Assembly (NCBI RefSeq): GCF_902459465.1
Contig: NC_047070.1
Coordinates: forward strand, 3,286,001 to 3,350,000
Reading direction: 5' to 3'
Origin: Asterias rubens
Taxonomy: Eukaryota; Echinodermata; Asteroidea; Forcipulatida; Asteriidae
Length of the DNA: 64,000 bases
Positions 1-10,435 of this stretch are shown here, in pieces (positions within the stretch are counted from its first letter, which is position 1; every line of letters begins with the position of its first letter). Under the pieces are notes generated by a model. The model ran no database searches. It was not told where the DNA came from and saw only the letters and a program-made list of their open reading frames with translations. The translations under genes and the position numbers were made by a program.

Positions 1-660
1 AGACACACGTCGCGGCTGCGACGAGTTCCACAATACATTTCACCAAACACGTCGTAAGCGCGACGAGTCGCAATACAAACTATTTTCACTCTTAATAAAA
101 ACAACCCTTTGGACGAGGATGAACTGCTAAAGTTCTGCCGCTGTTTTATGTTGTGTACAACTAGGTCATGAAACAGTCGTGTATTATAGTTCATTCAAGA
201 TGGCAGACACTACACCGTTTCGGACTAGTGTTTAGGTATTTTTTTTTGGGGGGGGGTTATAATTATTTATTTGTTTATTTGTTTTAGGTTGTGTGTGTTC
301 GTTTGTTATGCGTGTGTTTGTTTTCTTTTCTTTTACCCGTCCTTTTTTTTTTTTTTTATTGGGGGGGGGGGGGGAGGGTAAATTTCCATTTTGTTGTTTA
401 GTGTCTTCCCGATTGGTTCACAGAAGTTACGTGTGGTAATTGTTATGTTCTTTCATGCATTTTGTGCGTAAACAAATGAAACATAGCATTCTTACGACGA
501 CCCTAGGTCAAGGAACTTGCGACGCATCCAACGCATCGTAACTTTGATGAAATCGATTTCATACTCATCGCAACTTACGACGTGTCACCGGTCGCAACTT
601 GCACTTGCGACGCGTTGCAGCGCTTCGTGAAATCGGGGGCTGGTGTCACAAAAAGCTATA
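1..660. other. Repeat-like DNA, no gene recognised
   Basis: I see no convincing exon here. Positions 240-375 hold poly-T and poly-G tracts. The stretches 1-80 and 480-640 are rich in CGACG/GCGACG words, and 610-640 ends in a phrase of the kind that borders other palindromic repeats in the window (CTTCGTGAAATCGGG). If the 1078-1328 exon belongs to a longer gene, this is intron or lies upstream of it. Confidence 0.5.
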
Positions 661-662
661 CA

Positions 663-1010
663 AGAACTGCATAATATTTTTATATTTTTATGGAGTATTA
701 AAGCCATCGGACACTTTCGGTAAACAGTATTGTCCAAAGGCACACACTTCGTGCATCACAACTTCTATATAAAATAACAATCCTTTAGGCTCAATCGGTC
801 ATCGGAGTCGGGAGAAAATAACAGGAAAACCCACCCTTGTTTCCGCACGTTTTGATATCGAGAATTGATAATTGTTTTAATGTTTTCTCAAAAAGTAAAG
901 CATTTCATGGGATAATATTTCAAGAGAAGTCTTTAACCGTTACCTTCTGTAAACCCTGTAAGTTATTTGTAAATCCGGAACTTTTATTTTGTTTTCTGTT
1001 CCACAGGGTC
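663..1010. repeat. MITE-like repeat family T, copy 1
   Basis: Starts TTAAAGCCATCGGACACTTT. It matches, in inverted order, the element at 44738-45112, which shares the 'TTTACAGAAGGTAA', 'ATGAAATGCTTTACTTTTTG' and 'CCCGACTCCGATG' blocks. It lies just upstream of the exon at 1078 and so is probably intronic. Confidence 0.6.
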
Positions 1011-1077
1011 CAATGACTGTAAACAGCTAAGCTTTCTTTCAAGTTTTTGTGATTTTTTATATACTCCAAAATAACAG

Positions 1078-1328
1078 ATTCCGGTAAGAAGTCCAGGAGT
1101 AAGCCATCAAGAGACAGCCTCAAGTCCCTCAAGGATGAATCGGACATCCAGAATCATGAACTCGACCAGACAAAACTGAAAACCATCTCTGGACGTTTGA
1201 GCAAAGAGCTGATCAAACAGGGTCTGCTATCGCAAGACGTCTTAGATCAACTACATCAAGAGTGGCTCAATACTGGAACCAAGGGTGGTAGTAAAGGGAA
1301 TGGAAGGACAAGGAAAAAGAAGAAATGA
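1078..1328 (+). CDS. Last coding exon of an unrecognised gene (lysine-rich C-terminus)
   Basis: An acceptor (CAAAATAACAG) at 1077 is followed by an open frame entered with two bases of a split codon and running 83 residues to TGA at 1326-1328. The product starts SGKKSRSKPSRDSLKSLK, has a helix-like segment LSKELIKQGLLSQDVLDQLH, and ends in a basic tail GNGRTRKKKK. The charged, helical composition and clean acceptor argue for a real terminal exon. Upstream exons are outside the window or not recognisable. I do not recognise the family. No AATAAA follows closely; a TATAAA occurs about 25 bases after the stop. The next feature downstream is fold-back repeat J1. Confidence 0.55.
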
Positions 1329-1394
1329 GAATCATTGATTTTACAGTTTTTATAAAACCTTTATTACCAGTATTTAATACTCAAATAGGATTCA

Positions 1395-1775
1395 AGGCAT
1401 TCATTTGTGAGGTATCAATGTATGATTTGGTTTGATGTAACACCAAGTGTATTAATATCGACTTGCTGACTAGATTATGTTCTTTTGAGAAATTGTCTTG
1501 TCACCTGATGATGGCTAGAGCAAGCTAGTCAAAACTTTGAGACCAATTAAGAACACTGCCGCAGTAGTGAAGTTAATAACGATCCACTAAAATGCTTAAG
1601 TAGTAGTACCGGCCGATTTTCTACCTTCCGCCCAGGTAGTAGTTGAGAAGCAGAATAGTTCTTTTCAGAACTGAACTGAAATTGCTCCTGAATTTCGAAA
1701 AAATCTAATCTACAGTAGTAGAACATACAGCAAGACAAGTTCTCAAAAGAACATAATCAAAAGTACCTAGCAAGT
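1395..1775 (+). repeat. Fold-back element J, copy 1 (left part)
   Basis: It has the same parts as the complete copy at 16965-17420: an arm with the degraded word GTAACACCAAGTGTATTAAT, a hammerhead-like core, the block AGTAGTAGTACCGGCC, the hairpin AGTTCTTTTCAGAACT, and the returning arm CCTAGCAAGT. It is interrupted at 1776 by element K1, and its outer end resumes at 1976 as a minisatellite. Confidence 0.65.
1502..1541 (+). ncRNA. Hammerhead-ribozyme-like core in element J1 (degraded)
   Basis: CTGATGA (1505-1511, the canonical core word) is followed by a stem-loop GGCTAG/CTAGTC (1513-1530), then AAAA where GAAA is expected, then ACTT and GAGACC. The G-to-A change in the second core strand should abolish activity. 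Read as a decayed copy of the motif at 17118-17157. Confidence 0.4.
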
Positions 1776-1977
1776 CTAGACGATGTGACCTACGTTTACA
1801 TTCAACACCCTCTGTTGACAAAACACTGTATACGTCATGTTGCGCAGGGCAAAAAGACGCGTAGTCATGGTAAGATTGCATACACTTTCTAGCTGGCTGC
1901 CAAAACACAAAGGTCTGCCCGGCGGTATGTGCGCGAATCATGTTATGGTTTTCGAGTGACGTCACATCGTCTATAGA
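1776..1977. mobile_element. MITE family K, copy 1, nested in J1
   Basis: Inverted ends TAGACGATGTGACCT and GTCACATCGTCTA bound about 200 bp. A second copy lies at 6064-6274. It sits exactly between the two halves of J1's terminal word AAGTAGATACACAC, so it inserted after J1. Confidence 0.7.
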
Positions 1978-1978
1978 T

Positions 1979-2258
1979 ACACACATAGTGTTACTGAAAA
2001 CACACATGGTGTTACCGAAAACACACATGGTGTTACCGAAAACACACATGGTGTTACTGAAAACACACATAGTGTTACTGAAAACACACATGGTGTTACC
2101 GAAAACACACATGGTGTTACCGAAAACACACATGGTGTTACTGAAAACACACATGGTGTTACCGAAAACACACATGGTGTTACCGAAAACACACATGGTG
2201 TTACCGAAAACACACATGGTGTTACCGAAAACACACATGGTGTTACCGAAAACACACA
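1979..2258. repeat. 21-bp minisatellite, about 13 units
   Basis: Tandem units ACACACATGGTGTTACCGAA (+A), with ATAGTGTTACTGA variants. The unit is nearly identical to the terminal bases of element J (ACACACATGGTGTTACCGCA). Because 21 is a multiple of three, it makes repetitive open frames on both strands; these are not genes. Confidence 0.9.
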
Positions 2259-2511
2259 ATTGTATACTAAATACTCATTCTAATGTCTTTTATGGAAAAA
2301 ACCATACATATCTTATTTATCAAATTATTTGCTTGGGTTTCAGCTGGATTACAAAGCTGGAAACAAAGTTTTGCAAATATGCTTTAACGTTTTGAATGCC
2401 TTGACTGCAGTCGTCATTTTTAGAATTTTTTTAATGGAATTTGAAAAAGAAAGTTGCAATTTACAGCTAAAATACACATGACATTACTCGCACTGAGCAC
2501 AGGCTGCTAGG

Positions 2512-2705
2512 GTTAACAAGCAGGACCCAATTTCAAAAAAGTTTGTAAGCACAAATTGTTGCTTAGCAAAACAAGATTTTGCCAGCAAGACTACCATACA
2601 GTTACTAATTCTACGACTGGTCGCGATAATTCCCGCTTAGCCAAGAAACGTTCTAAGCAGAACCCCACTGCTTAACAGCTTTATGACATTTGGTCCAGGT
2701 GGCTT
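2512..2705. repeat. Palindromic repeat family N, copy 1
   Basis: Ends GGACCCAATTTCA ... TGACATTTGGTCC, with internal GCTTAGCAAA/TTCTAAGCAGAA words. It is related to 18320-18720, 23890-24050 and the well-preserved copy at 41027-41272. Confidence 0.55.
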
Positions 2706-2754
2706 AAGAATCGCTGTCAATAAAGAGTACTGCTGTATCAGTGGTTGTACTTTT

Positions 2755-3085
2755 TTTCTAACACAAAACACAATGTCCACAGATTTACATTAATCTTACA
2801 CAGTTTGAAGATAATGATAGTAGAAAGCTCCCCTTATAATATTACTTACTGAGGTGCTGTAGTTTTTTAGATATGAGTAAAACAATGTCACAAAAATAAT
2901 TTTTGTCTCAGTTTTAGATTGTACAAACGTATAAACGAAAACTATTTTGTGACTTGTTTTACTCATTTCTCAAAAAGTACAGCACCACAGTAAGTACTAT
3001 TTGAAGGGAAGCTTTCTACTATCATTATCTTCAAACCCTGTAAGTTTAAATGTAAATCTGTGGACATTTAAAAAAAAGTACCCGA
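2755..3085. mobile_element. Inverted-repeat MITE family S
   Basis: The left arm, ATGTCCACAGATTTACATTA through AAGATAATGATAGTAGAAAG, is repeated inverted on the right (CTTTCTACTATCATTATCTT through AATGTAAATCTGTGGACAT). Arms are about 130 bp. A half copy is at 11668-11795. Confidence 0.75.
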
Positions 3086-3446
3086 AGTAAAAAGTGCACT
3101 ACAACAGCTGCATGAGTTTACAAATTTATAAAGCTATTAATAGTACACATCATCAAATTACATTATTCTATCTTTATTCTGCAGATGAAATTTAAAACGT
3201 CAAGATTTATCATTGCGTATTCTTATTTTGATTTGGAAATGTAGGCCATTGTCAGATAAAAGATGTACCAAAGCCAAAAAAATAATGAGACAATATTCAT
3301 GTCATTTACACGTTTGAGTTTTATAAATTATGCATTTCTTTAATAATCATTCGGTGAAATCTGGACTCTTCCGTTTCACTTTTAACTTGGTTTCATCTTG
3401 TGAAATGGAATAGTCCAAATTTCACCTTGTGATTAATTTTTGATTT

Positions 3447-3890
3447 TGGGGTTGAACAAAGAATTGAAGAGTGGGATTCGAACCAACGACCTCCGGATTA
3501 ATGTCAATTTTTTGTTCAACCCCAAAAATCATTTCAAAATTTACCCAGTCAGTTTCCCTTGTGGTTTATATTGATATCTGAAACAAAAAGTCTCATCCCC
3601 TTAAGGTGATCCCCTGGCTGCCGCTTCCCAGGTTGTATCGTATTTGGGTGTGATCCCTGGCTACACTGCAGTTGACGGTTGTATGGCTTCCGACTGGCAC
3701 CCCGAACAAAGATATTGACAAAATGGGGACATCGCGAATATAGGGCTAGTTAGCTCAGTTGGTAGAGCGCCGGCACGTTAATCCGGAGGTCGTTGGTTCG
3801 AATCCCACTGTAGTCAATTCTTTGTTCAACCCCAAAAATCATTTCAAAATTTACCCAGTCAGTTTCCCTTGTGGTTTATATTGATTTTTA
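3447..3890. mobile_element. Family F element with tRNA-like inverted ends, copy 1
   Basis: A tRNA-like block at 3743-3815 has D-arm TAGCTCAGTTGGTAGAGC (A box) and GGTTCGAATCC (B box). The same block lies inverted and shortened at 3475-3505, and both are flanked by GGGGTTGAACAAAGAATTGA or its complement. The anticodon loop would read ACGTTAA (GTT), but base 33 is C instead of T and the T-stem has a mismatch. It is therefore a tRNA-derived repeat, not a working tRNA-Asn gene. Better copy: 49957-50327. Confidence 0.7.
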
Positions 3891-4329
3891 TTTTTGTAAA
3901 ATTCAATGCTTACATTAAATGCATCCAATTGGGCCTATTTGTATAATACAAACAATCAGAGTTAAAATAAAACACGTTCAATCGTTTTAAGATTGATTAA
4001 TAATTATTACTTGTTATCTAATCTTATTTAAAATTTGTTACGTCATTATTTACGAGTACTGTGAACCGAGATTTTCACAACTGCTCATTTTTTGTACTGG
4101 TCTTAATCATTACAATAGCCACATTTCTCTGGCACCCCCCACCCATACAATAAATTACAAATCAAATGTTAGGATACAGAACAAGTAATTTTAGGACAGT
4201 GCATTTATCTTGATTTGAACACATGCATTGTGCCTTTATCAACCTGCCACCATCTTGGTTATGTTCCTTGACTCGACAATGAACAGTAACATTCATCGTA
4301 CAAAAAGGAACCAGACTTCTCCTTCAAGC

Positions 4330-4480
4330 CTCAGTTTGGTAAGGCTGTGTCAGAGTTAGTGGCTACGGCTATGGCTACGTCTGTTGCTAAGGGTATTGCT
4401 AAGGCTGTCCTATACTTCAACGCATGATGACATGGTAATCTAGCACAGCAGCCGTAGCTGTAGCCGCCAATTCAGACAAA
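4330..4480. repeat. Diverged hairpin repeat
   Basis: GGCTACGGCTATGGCTACGT and its inverse AGCCGTAGCTGTAGCC about 75 bp apart. It resembles the cleaner hairpin at 27452-27587. Confidence 0.5.
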
Positions 4481-4503
4481 GACTCACATTGATTTACATT
4501 AAA

Positions 4504-4656
4504 CAGACCTTATGCACATGACGTCATTTCAGTACGGCGCCCTCGCCTTGAGGTCAAAAGGAGGTTGTTCATAGGCGAATGTGCGTTTTGATTGTTTCGT
4601 CACCGTTTGACCTCAAAGATGGCGGCTGGATGACGTCAATGTATAAGGTCTATAGA
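4504..4656. repeat. Short inverted-repeat element with TGACGTCA and ATGGCGG words
   Basis: Ends AGACCTTATGCACATGACGT and GACGTCAATGTATAAGGTCT are inverted. Inside are a CRE-like TGACGTC on each side and AAAGATGGCGGCTGG, a YY1-type word. A diverged relative lies near 28670-28790. Confidence 0.55.
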
Positions 4657-4659
4657 CAA

Positions 4660-5441
4660 GTTGTTAAATGTCTGTCGAGGTGCTAACGTTTTGACTTTCT
4701 CTCCGTGAGATTTCCGCGACACTGGCGGGATATATACAAGACTGCTGACCCCCCCTCGCAAGACTACTTCTCTCACTACTACGGTCTCAATTAACGACTT
4801 GTAAAACCCTATCAGCATTTTGTGCAGGGCCTATTGGCACTTACAGCCGAATTCGATAATGGGGAGTAGTCGTCGGCAGCCGGCAGCTTCGCCTGAGGAG
4901 CAGTGATCGCGCGAGAGCAGTATTCGATCGCGGAAACCTGAATCATTACGACACCACCACGACTTGACTATCTCACGGTGGCAGACCATTAACAACTTGT
5001 CCACAAGTCTACGCCCGTCTGTTCTGCCGCAATTATGTATGTATGTTGATGTTTGTGCTATGCCCTCCAATTATGACAAAGTTGTCATCTCCTTTGATAT
5101 TGTATGTGTGTGTTGTGTTGTTGTCAGCAACGATTGATCTGTTAAGGGCAGCTGCTGCTGTTCGGAGTCCACCTGTACAGCACAATCAAAGAAACACGAA
5201 AAGTTTGTTAATGTGGGTAATTACAAGTATTAATAAATAAGCCCTACTCTGCAATCTGGGGAGTTATTATTTGATTTATCTTCACATTGTTTTTATGAAT
5301 TTGATCTTTAAAAAACAAAAAAAATTTTTTTAAAAGGCAGCAGCCCCCAACACCCCCACCCCCACCCCCACCAGAATGTGGGTTAAAAACAGAGAAATCA
5401 CATCACTGCAAGGTATCTGACTAACAGAAAATTCTGAGTAT
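4660..5441. other. Intergenic DNA, no gene recognised
   Basis: Mixed-composition DNA with short open frames on both strands that have no recognisable motifs. C-rich tracts occur at 5345-5375. This is the 3' flank of the minus-strand CARD gene; a weak polyadenylation-like GATAAA lies on the minus strand near 5280, and no canonical signal was found. Confidence 0.4.
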
Positions 5442-6885
5442 TCAAATACCTGCGCCTGCTCCTGTTGTGTACGTTTGGGTAGCAGGTACTGTAATCGAGT
5501 CGAGCTTCGTCACAATGAAGCCATGATGTGGCACCAAGGCTTCTCGAAGATGTTTCAAGGCATCGGGTGTTGTAGTTGGCAGTATCTGAATCAGTGTATT
5601 TGTTCGACCCTTCAGAAACAAAATATTATTATTATAATTTATTTTCAATTTCACAGAAACAGTACTTGCAAACAAAATTATAGTCACATGAAAAAAAAAA
5701 AAAAAAAAAAAAAAAAATGTTTTACAGAAATACCTTTGATGAAGATGACCGACAGGTTTGGATAGAAGGAACATGTAAAGAATAGATGAGAGATGGTAGA
5801 TTGGGTAAGGACATGAAATGGGGTTGGGGGGGGGGGCAGGGAATTAGGGTTAAAGACAACCTAATTCAAGCTGGCAGTATTAACAAAAAGGTAGTTTAAA
5901 AAAAACCGTTGTGACCTGGACGTCTGTCAGTCCAACAAACAAGTCAAATTGAAGTGGATAGCTGTCGCTGATGACAAAAATGGTGGTATAGATCTTGACC
6001 AAAGCTTATTCGAGTGCTAGCTTGTACATGGGGAGAATAACAAAAATAATAATAGTGACCTCTTATAGACGATGTTAACATTCAAACCGCCCTCTGTTGA
6101 CAAAAAACTGTATAATGTAAGTCATGTTTCGCCGAGCAAAATGACTGCTAACAGTAACATTGCATGGTACACTTTCTAGCTGGCTGACAAAACACAAAGG
6201 CTTTGCCCGGACATATGCGCGCAAGTCATGTTATGGTTTTCGAGTGACGTCAAAGGTCACATCGTCTATAGAGCGCTCAGGTCTGTCAGGCGTGACGCCC
6301 ATGGCGCTGTACAAGCAAAATAATAAATATAGATAAATAAGAACAATAAATCTATATTACATTACTATAAATTTAGATACAGGGTGATCAGTGAATTTAC
6401 TTTACACTGTGGCAATATGATCTTTGTTGTGCAAATTGTGATTGTTTTAATGCAGCACCATGGCTACCAGTCAGCCGAAGCCCTAGTTGTGATGATCGCA
6501 ACCCCTCCTTTCTAGGGATTGTCAGGGAAAAATGGTTGGGAAAGAGAGTGGCTCTTTTCAAAACCACGGCTATGGCTTTGGATTTGGCTTCAGGCTCTGT
6601 TAGTCTCGTCTGAAGCCCTGAGCACTTAAATAAATCACGCTCAAAATGTCAAAACCACCGCCGGGCCAAGCTTGCCTGAGCTGAATCCAAAGCCGAAGCC
6701 GTGGTTTCGAAAAGGTCTTTAGTCTTAGTTTATACCTTAGGTGTGAGTTCTGCTCTTATCTGTTCATCGTGGCCTGGATCCAAGACTCCTTTTTCAATAA
6801 GATGATCCACAATATGGTTGGCATCTACATTATCTTGAAGATCCGACTCTATGCTTAGCAAACGGTACCTATCAGCAGAGTCCAT
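5442..6885 (-). CDS. Small CARD-domain protein, two exons (105 aa)
   Basis: Exon 1 is 6736-6885 (ATG at 6885, 50 codons) with donor AAG|GTATAA. Exon 2 is 5442-5609 after acceptor TTTGTTTCTGAAG, with stop TGA at 5442-5444. Both junctions are phase 0. Residues about 5-90 read as a caspase-recruitment (CARD) domain. Helix 1 is YRLLSIESDLQDNV, followed by the typical IVDHLIEKGVLDPGHDEQIR (the 'L..L...gvLt..h...I' pattern). After that comes a helix-4 region TNTLIQILPTTTPDALKHLR matching the 'L.dILp..gp.Af..f...L' CARD signature. The tail TYTTGAGAGI is short and has no other domain. CARDs form filaments with other CARDs in apoptosome, caspase and innate-immune signalling; a stand-alone CARD usually acts as an adaptor or decoy. 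The intron carries MITE K2, poly-A and a hairpin repeat. The ATG directly follows TAG, so extra upstream exons cannot be excluded. The domain call rests on pattern reading, not a profile search. Confidence 0.65.
6064..6274. mobile_element. MITE family K, copy 2
   Basis: Ends TATAGACGATG and CACATCGTCTATA. The interior shares CCTCTGTTGACAAA, TTTCTAGCTGGCTG and TATGGTTTTCGAGTGACGTC with copy 1. It lies in the intron of the CARD gene. Confidence 0.75.
6555..6722. repeat. Inverted repeat in the CARD intron
   Basis: CCACGGCTATGGCTTTGGAT and ATCCAAAGCCGAAGCCGTGG face each other about 130 bp apart. It ends within 15 bp of the exon-1 donor at 6735. Confidence 0.6.
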
Positions 6886-7109
6886 CTATTTTATAAATTA
6901 TAAGAATTTTTTTTATTAATGCTACTTCATTTTACTTTACGGGAAAGAATGATGAATTTTTCAGCAGCCGGCTTTTTCTCTTCATGAACAAAAATAAAAA
7001 TATATCTTAAATGAAGAATTCCCTGTGGTGTGCGTAAGCGCTGATTCTTTGCTCAAAACGGTATAAACAGAGCCATGAAATCGGGCCCAGGTTTTTTCTT
7101 TGAATTGGC

Positions 7110-7860
7110 ATAAATATTATATACTAAAACTAAATATGTAATGAATAGGGTAGATGGCCTTAGCTTTCGATCCAATCCGGACCTTCTTCAGAGGCATAAA
7201 ACAAGTACAAACAAATACATATCCATTTATAGAAAAAGAGAGGGGGAAAGGGATTAAGGAAAGGATCCAGAAAGAAGCGGGAAAATAACAGCCAATCAAA
7301 GTTTCTATTTTAGAGACAATATTGGTGGCTATGAACCAATAGGATTGAAGTGGCGACGACAAAGGATGTTTAGAATGAAAGGACGGGTTACTGGACCATA
7401 AAAGTGGTAAATGTATTGTTCGACAACAATGCAGGGAGACATGAAAGGGTAGGATTAGAGAGCAAGTTGCATCATGATGCAACTAACAATGGTCAATTAA
7501 TAAGAATAGCAAGATCAAAGGTATGATGATTTTAAAAATAGTTATGAGGGACCTGTGGGGAAAAAGGGGGGGGGGGGTTACTTACATCAGATAGTTACAG
7601 TGATGAATTTATAAAAACAACTTTAAACTAGATTAATTTATACTTTATGTACAAAATATATACAACATATAAGTTCTTAGGCAGAAGTGAAGTGGAGGGT
7701 AATGAGAAGTTATTAAACACCAGTGTTTATGTTGAGTCCAAAGGGTTTGACTGTCTTGAGTTGGTGGATCCATTGTGATTCTCTGCTCTTGCGGTGTGTG
7801 TCATCACCATTGCAAGCTTCAATCACCAGAAGTTCAACATCAATGACACTATGATCAAAA
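7110..7860 (-). mobile_element. Penelope-like element, 3' end with GIY-YIG tail (fragment)
   Basis: The minus-strand frame ending at 7713 contains SFDHSVIDVELLVIEACNGD, then HRKSRESQWIHQLKTVKPFG and LNIN. This is the C-terminal signature of the Penelope-like GIY-YIG endonuclease ('DHS..D...iE....', 'R...W...L.t..P.GlN'). Downstream on the same strand is a 3' tail ending in a hammerhead-like motif at 7154-7197. The reverse-transcriptase part is missing, so this is a dead 5'-truncated copy. It sits just upstream of the CARD gene. Confidence 0.75.
7154..7197 (-). ncRNA. Hammerhead-ribozyme-like motif in Penelope-like tail
   Basis: On the minus strand: stem I 5' strand ATGCCT (7197-7192), core CTGAAGA (7191-7185), one extra A, stem II GGTCC/GGATC with loop GGATT (7083+100 to 7169, i.e. 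7183-7169), GAA (7168-7166), palindromic AGCT as a minimal stem III (7165-7162), A at the cleavage position (7161), and stem I 3' strand AGGCCAT (7160-7154). Stem I pairs over six bases with one bulged C. The core fits C-U-G-A-N-G-A ... G-A-A; the extra A before stem II departs from consensus. Hammerheads with palindromic short stem III are reported from Penelope-like elements. Confidence 0.5.
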
Positions 7861-8812
7861 CTAAATATGTAATATCGTTTCAAACACAACACAGCTAGCC
7901 CTATATCATATATCATATAGTATATGACTATGTCCAACCGAACACACAACTAACAACTTATTACAAAAACTTCCTTGTGGTGTAGAATCGAATTGCATGG
8001 AAACGATGCAAATTTACGTTTCCAATCAAATAAACCCAACATACATGAATTTGATGAAATTTAAATATCCCTTCGATCAATCAATTCGTTTCTTTCACAT
8101 TTACAAATTGTTGAACACAATCTGAAAAACACGATCTGAATCTCAGTCTTCTTCTGACGATTAAAAAGTAATGATTTTGGTTGGGGGTTGAAAACATTTC
8201 AAAATTTACCTACGTCAGTTTCCCTTGTGTGTGGTTTATATTGATTAAAAAGTAACTTACATAATGGTTAAGTTTAGTGTAAAAGTAAGAATCAACTTTA
8301 CCTTTAAACAATCCTGTAAAATTTCCAAAATGGAGGCAAAACAAACTCACAACTAAGCCAACTGCAATAAACCACCAGAATTTTCTTGAGGGGGAATTCC
8401 AAGAAACCAAGAATTGGGGGATTTCCCTTCACCAATTTTTAGTCAGCGCGCCCTCTCGTGCTTTATGATGAACGGTTCTATGAACAAGTCTGATTGGTTG
8501 AGAGCTTTGTCACCGTTCTTGTCTTGGATAAATTAGCCAATTAGCTTTCAGCTTACAACAAGTTGTTGAGCATTTATTGGACAGCTAAAAATGACATAAG
8601 ATGCGGAAGTGTTGTTGTTGCAGTGTTATAATGAATTTTGCTGGCGTGTTTTGTTCCACTGTGTGAGAATTTAAGAAATTTTGTTTGGTGTACAACTGAG
8701 AGGTCGTCGTGTCTGCAAGTGCAATGCTCAGCACAGAATGAGTATTGTCATGTTGGTGTAAAAATTCAGCGTTTATAGACAAAATTGTAAGTCAAACTTG
8801 CTTGCTTCAATT

Positions 8813-8950
8813 AGCTTACGGATAACTTTCCGTATGGCGCCACCACTTTTTCACTAATTTTTACAAAAAGGGATATATCATTGAGGTAAATAAGATACTA
8901 TATTATTTCATATCGAATGAAAAAGTGGTGGCGCCATACGGAAACTTTTC
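8813..8950. repeat. Short inverted-repeat element
   Basis: TTCCGTATGGCGCCACCACT near 8827 and its exact inverse AGTGGTGGCGCCATACGGAA near 8925, separated by AT-rich spacer. Arms are about 25 bp. Confidence 0.7.
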
Positions 8951-9775
8951 CAAAGTTTGGTATTTTAGGCATTTCTACAAGGTACAAAAATATGTCATAA
9001 TGTTGAGGCCATATAAAAATATTTGCCCACCGAAAACGTTTCATCAAACACTATTTCAATTCACAACTCACGATGATCAAATCATGTGACTGAATATTTT
9101 GCTGAGCATTCTGGAAAAAAAATACAGGCTTAAAGAAGCCATGTGCCTTATATCATTTTCTAATTTTTTTTGAGAATTTTATTTTGTAACCCTCATATCA
9201 ATACTATTATTAATATTAAAATTTAAACATCAGCTTGTTGATTCAATTATCACTGTTTATTTATACGCTTTATTATAAATATTAAGAAAAAAAATTAATT
9301 TTTTTTTAATAAAAATCAGATTTCGAAGCCAGTAATTATTCACACTTTTTATATTTTTTATATTTTTTTATTTTTTGCAAGTTTCCATGGTAATTTAAAA
9401 AATTTATTATGAAAAAATATTTTGAATAAAATGAAGGCAACTGCTGGCTATACAGTCATACACAGAGTCTCAAAGAACACTTGTAGTCACTGCAGATGTT
9501 TCTTCCATGTATGGCTTCACCGGGAAACCATACTTTCTTGTTTGCCGTGAAAACTGGAAAAACTCAAAACAAATGGGGCCAGTTGAAGTCATCGAAGATC
9601 GGTGTGTGGTTTGAACATTTCAATGTTCATCAAGTTTTAATACATGTTTGCATACTTAATATTAACAAATGAAGATAATTAGGGCATCGGTTGATATATG
9701 GCATCATTATTTTTTTTCCAATTCAAAGAAAAAGGCATAATAGCGTGAAAACTGGTAAGCAGAGGATACTCCTAT

Positions 9776-9882
9776 CCATTCCTAGAATAGAACTGTGCGG
9801 TTTCGTTCCGTGAAGGGAGACGATAGCGGAACGAAACCGCGTAGACGATAGCAGAACTTAACTGCATAGTTCTAGGAGTACT
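9776..9882. repeat. Hairpin repeat (GTTTCGTTCCG / CGGAACGAAAC)
   Basis: GCGGTTTCGTTCCG and CGGAACGAAACCGC flank GTGAAGGGAGACGATAG, with outer words TAGAACTG and CATAGTTCTA. It belongs to the same family as 10436-10535. Confidence 0.6.
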
Positions 9883-10435
9883 GGGCTAGCTAAATAAGTT
9901 AGTTTTTATAGATAATAGTTTTAAAGGTTTTTTGGTTTTAATAGAACATGATGATATAATTATAAAGAAAAAAGACGGCTTTGTTTGGATTTTTAATATT
10001 GAATTTAAATACAACTTCTTGTGTAAGCAAATGCTTGCCACACTACCCATCTGTCAAAATAACTTTTTGCTAACAACAAAGCAGTGGGATTGCCAAAGCA
10101 GTTACTTAACTTGACCCTGTAGGTGACTGGGGTGGTGTATTCCTTTTTCGGAATTTTGTCATTATTGCCATATTGGTAGTACGACTGATGACTAGGTCTA
10201 TTATAATAGATGGCATCATTGGCAGTTGAATTGAAGCACTTCGTAATCCACCATATTATGGTAATACATAAAGTTCAAGCCTGTATTTAAGTAGAAGTTT
10301 GATTTTGATCAGCCATCTGATCTGACTGACTGAGTCACAAGAAAACAGTGAGAGATTTTTTGTTGTTTGTTTAGCAAGACTGCGGCTAAAAAATGGACAT
10401 CTCCTGTAGGCCTGTGTGTCGAAGTGGGGCCTATA

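Noticed and set aside
1979..2258. Possible CRISPR-like array
   Set aside because: Units are directly adjacent with no spacers, and the context is eukaryotic.
1705..2395. Open frames on both strands with seven-residue repeats (for example MCVFGNT)
   Set aside because: They are products of a 21-bp minisatellite, which is open in several frames by arithmetic; the DNA itself derives from a transposable-element end.
3743..3815. tRNA-Asn gene
   Set aside because: Position 33 is C, stems have mismatches, and the block is part of a repeated palindromic element with several copies; better read as tRNA-derived repeat.
5043..5240. Plus-strand frame of 65 codons as a small secreted protein
   Set aside because: It begins with a hydrophobic run, but there is no cleavage site I would trust, no homology I recognise, and short frames of this size are common by chance here.
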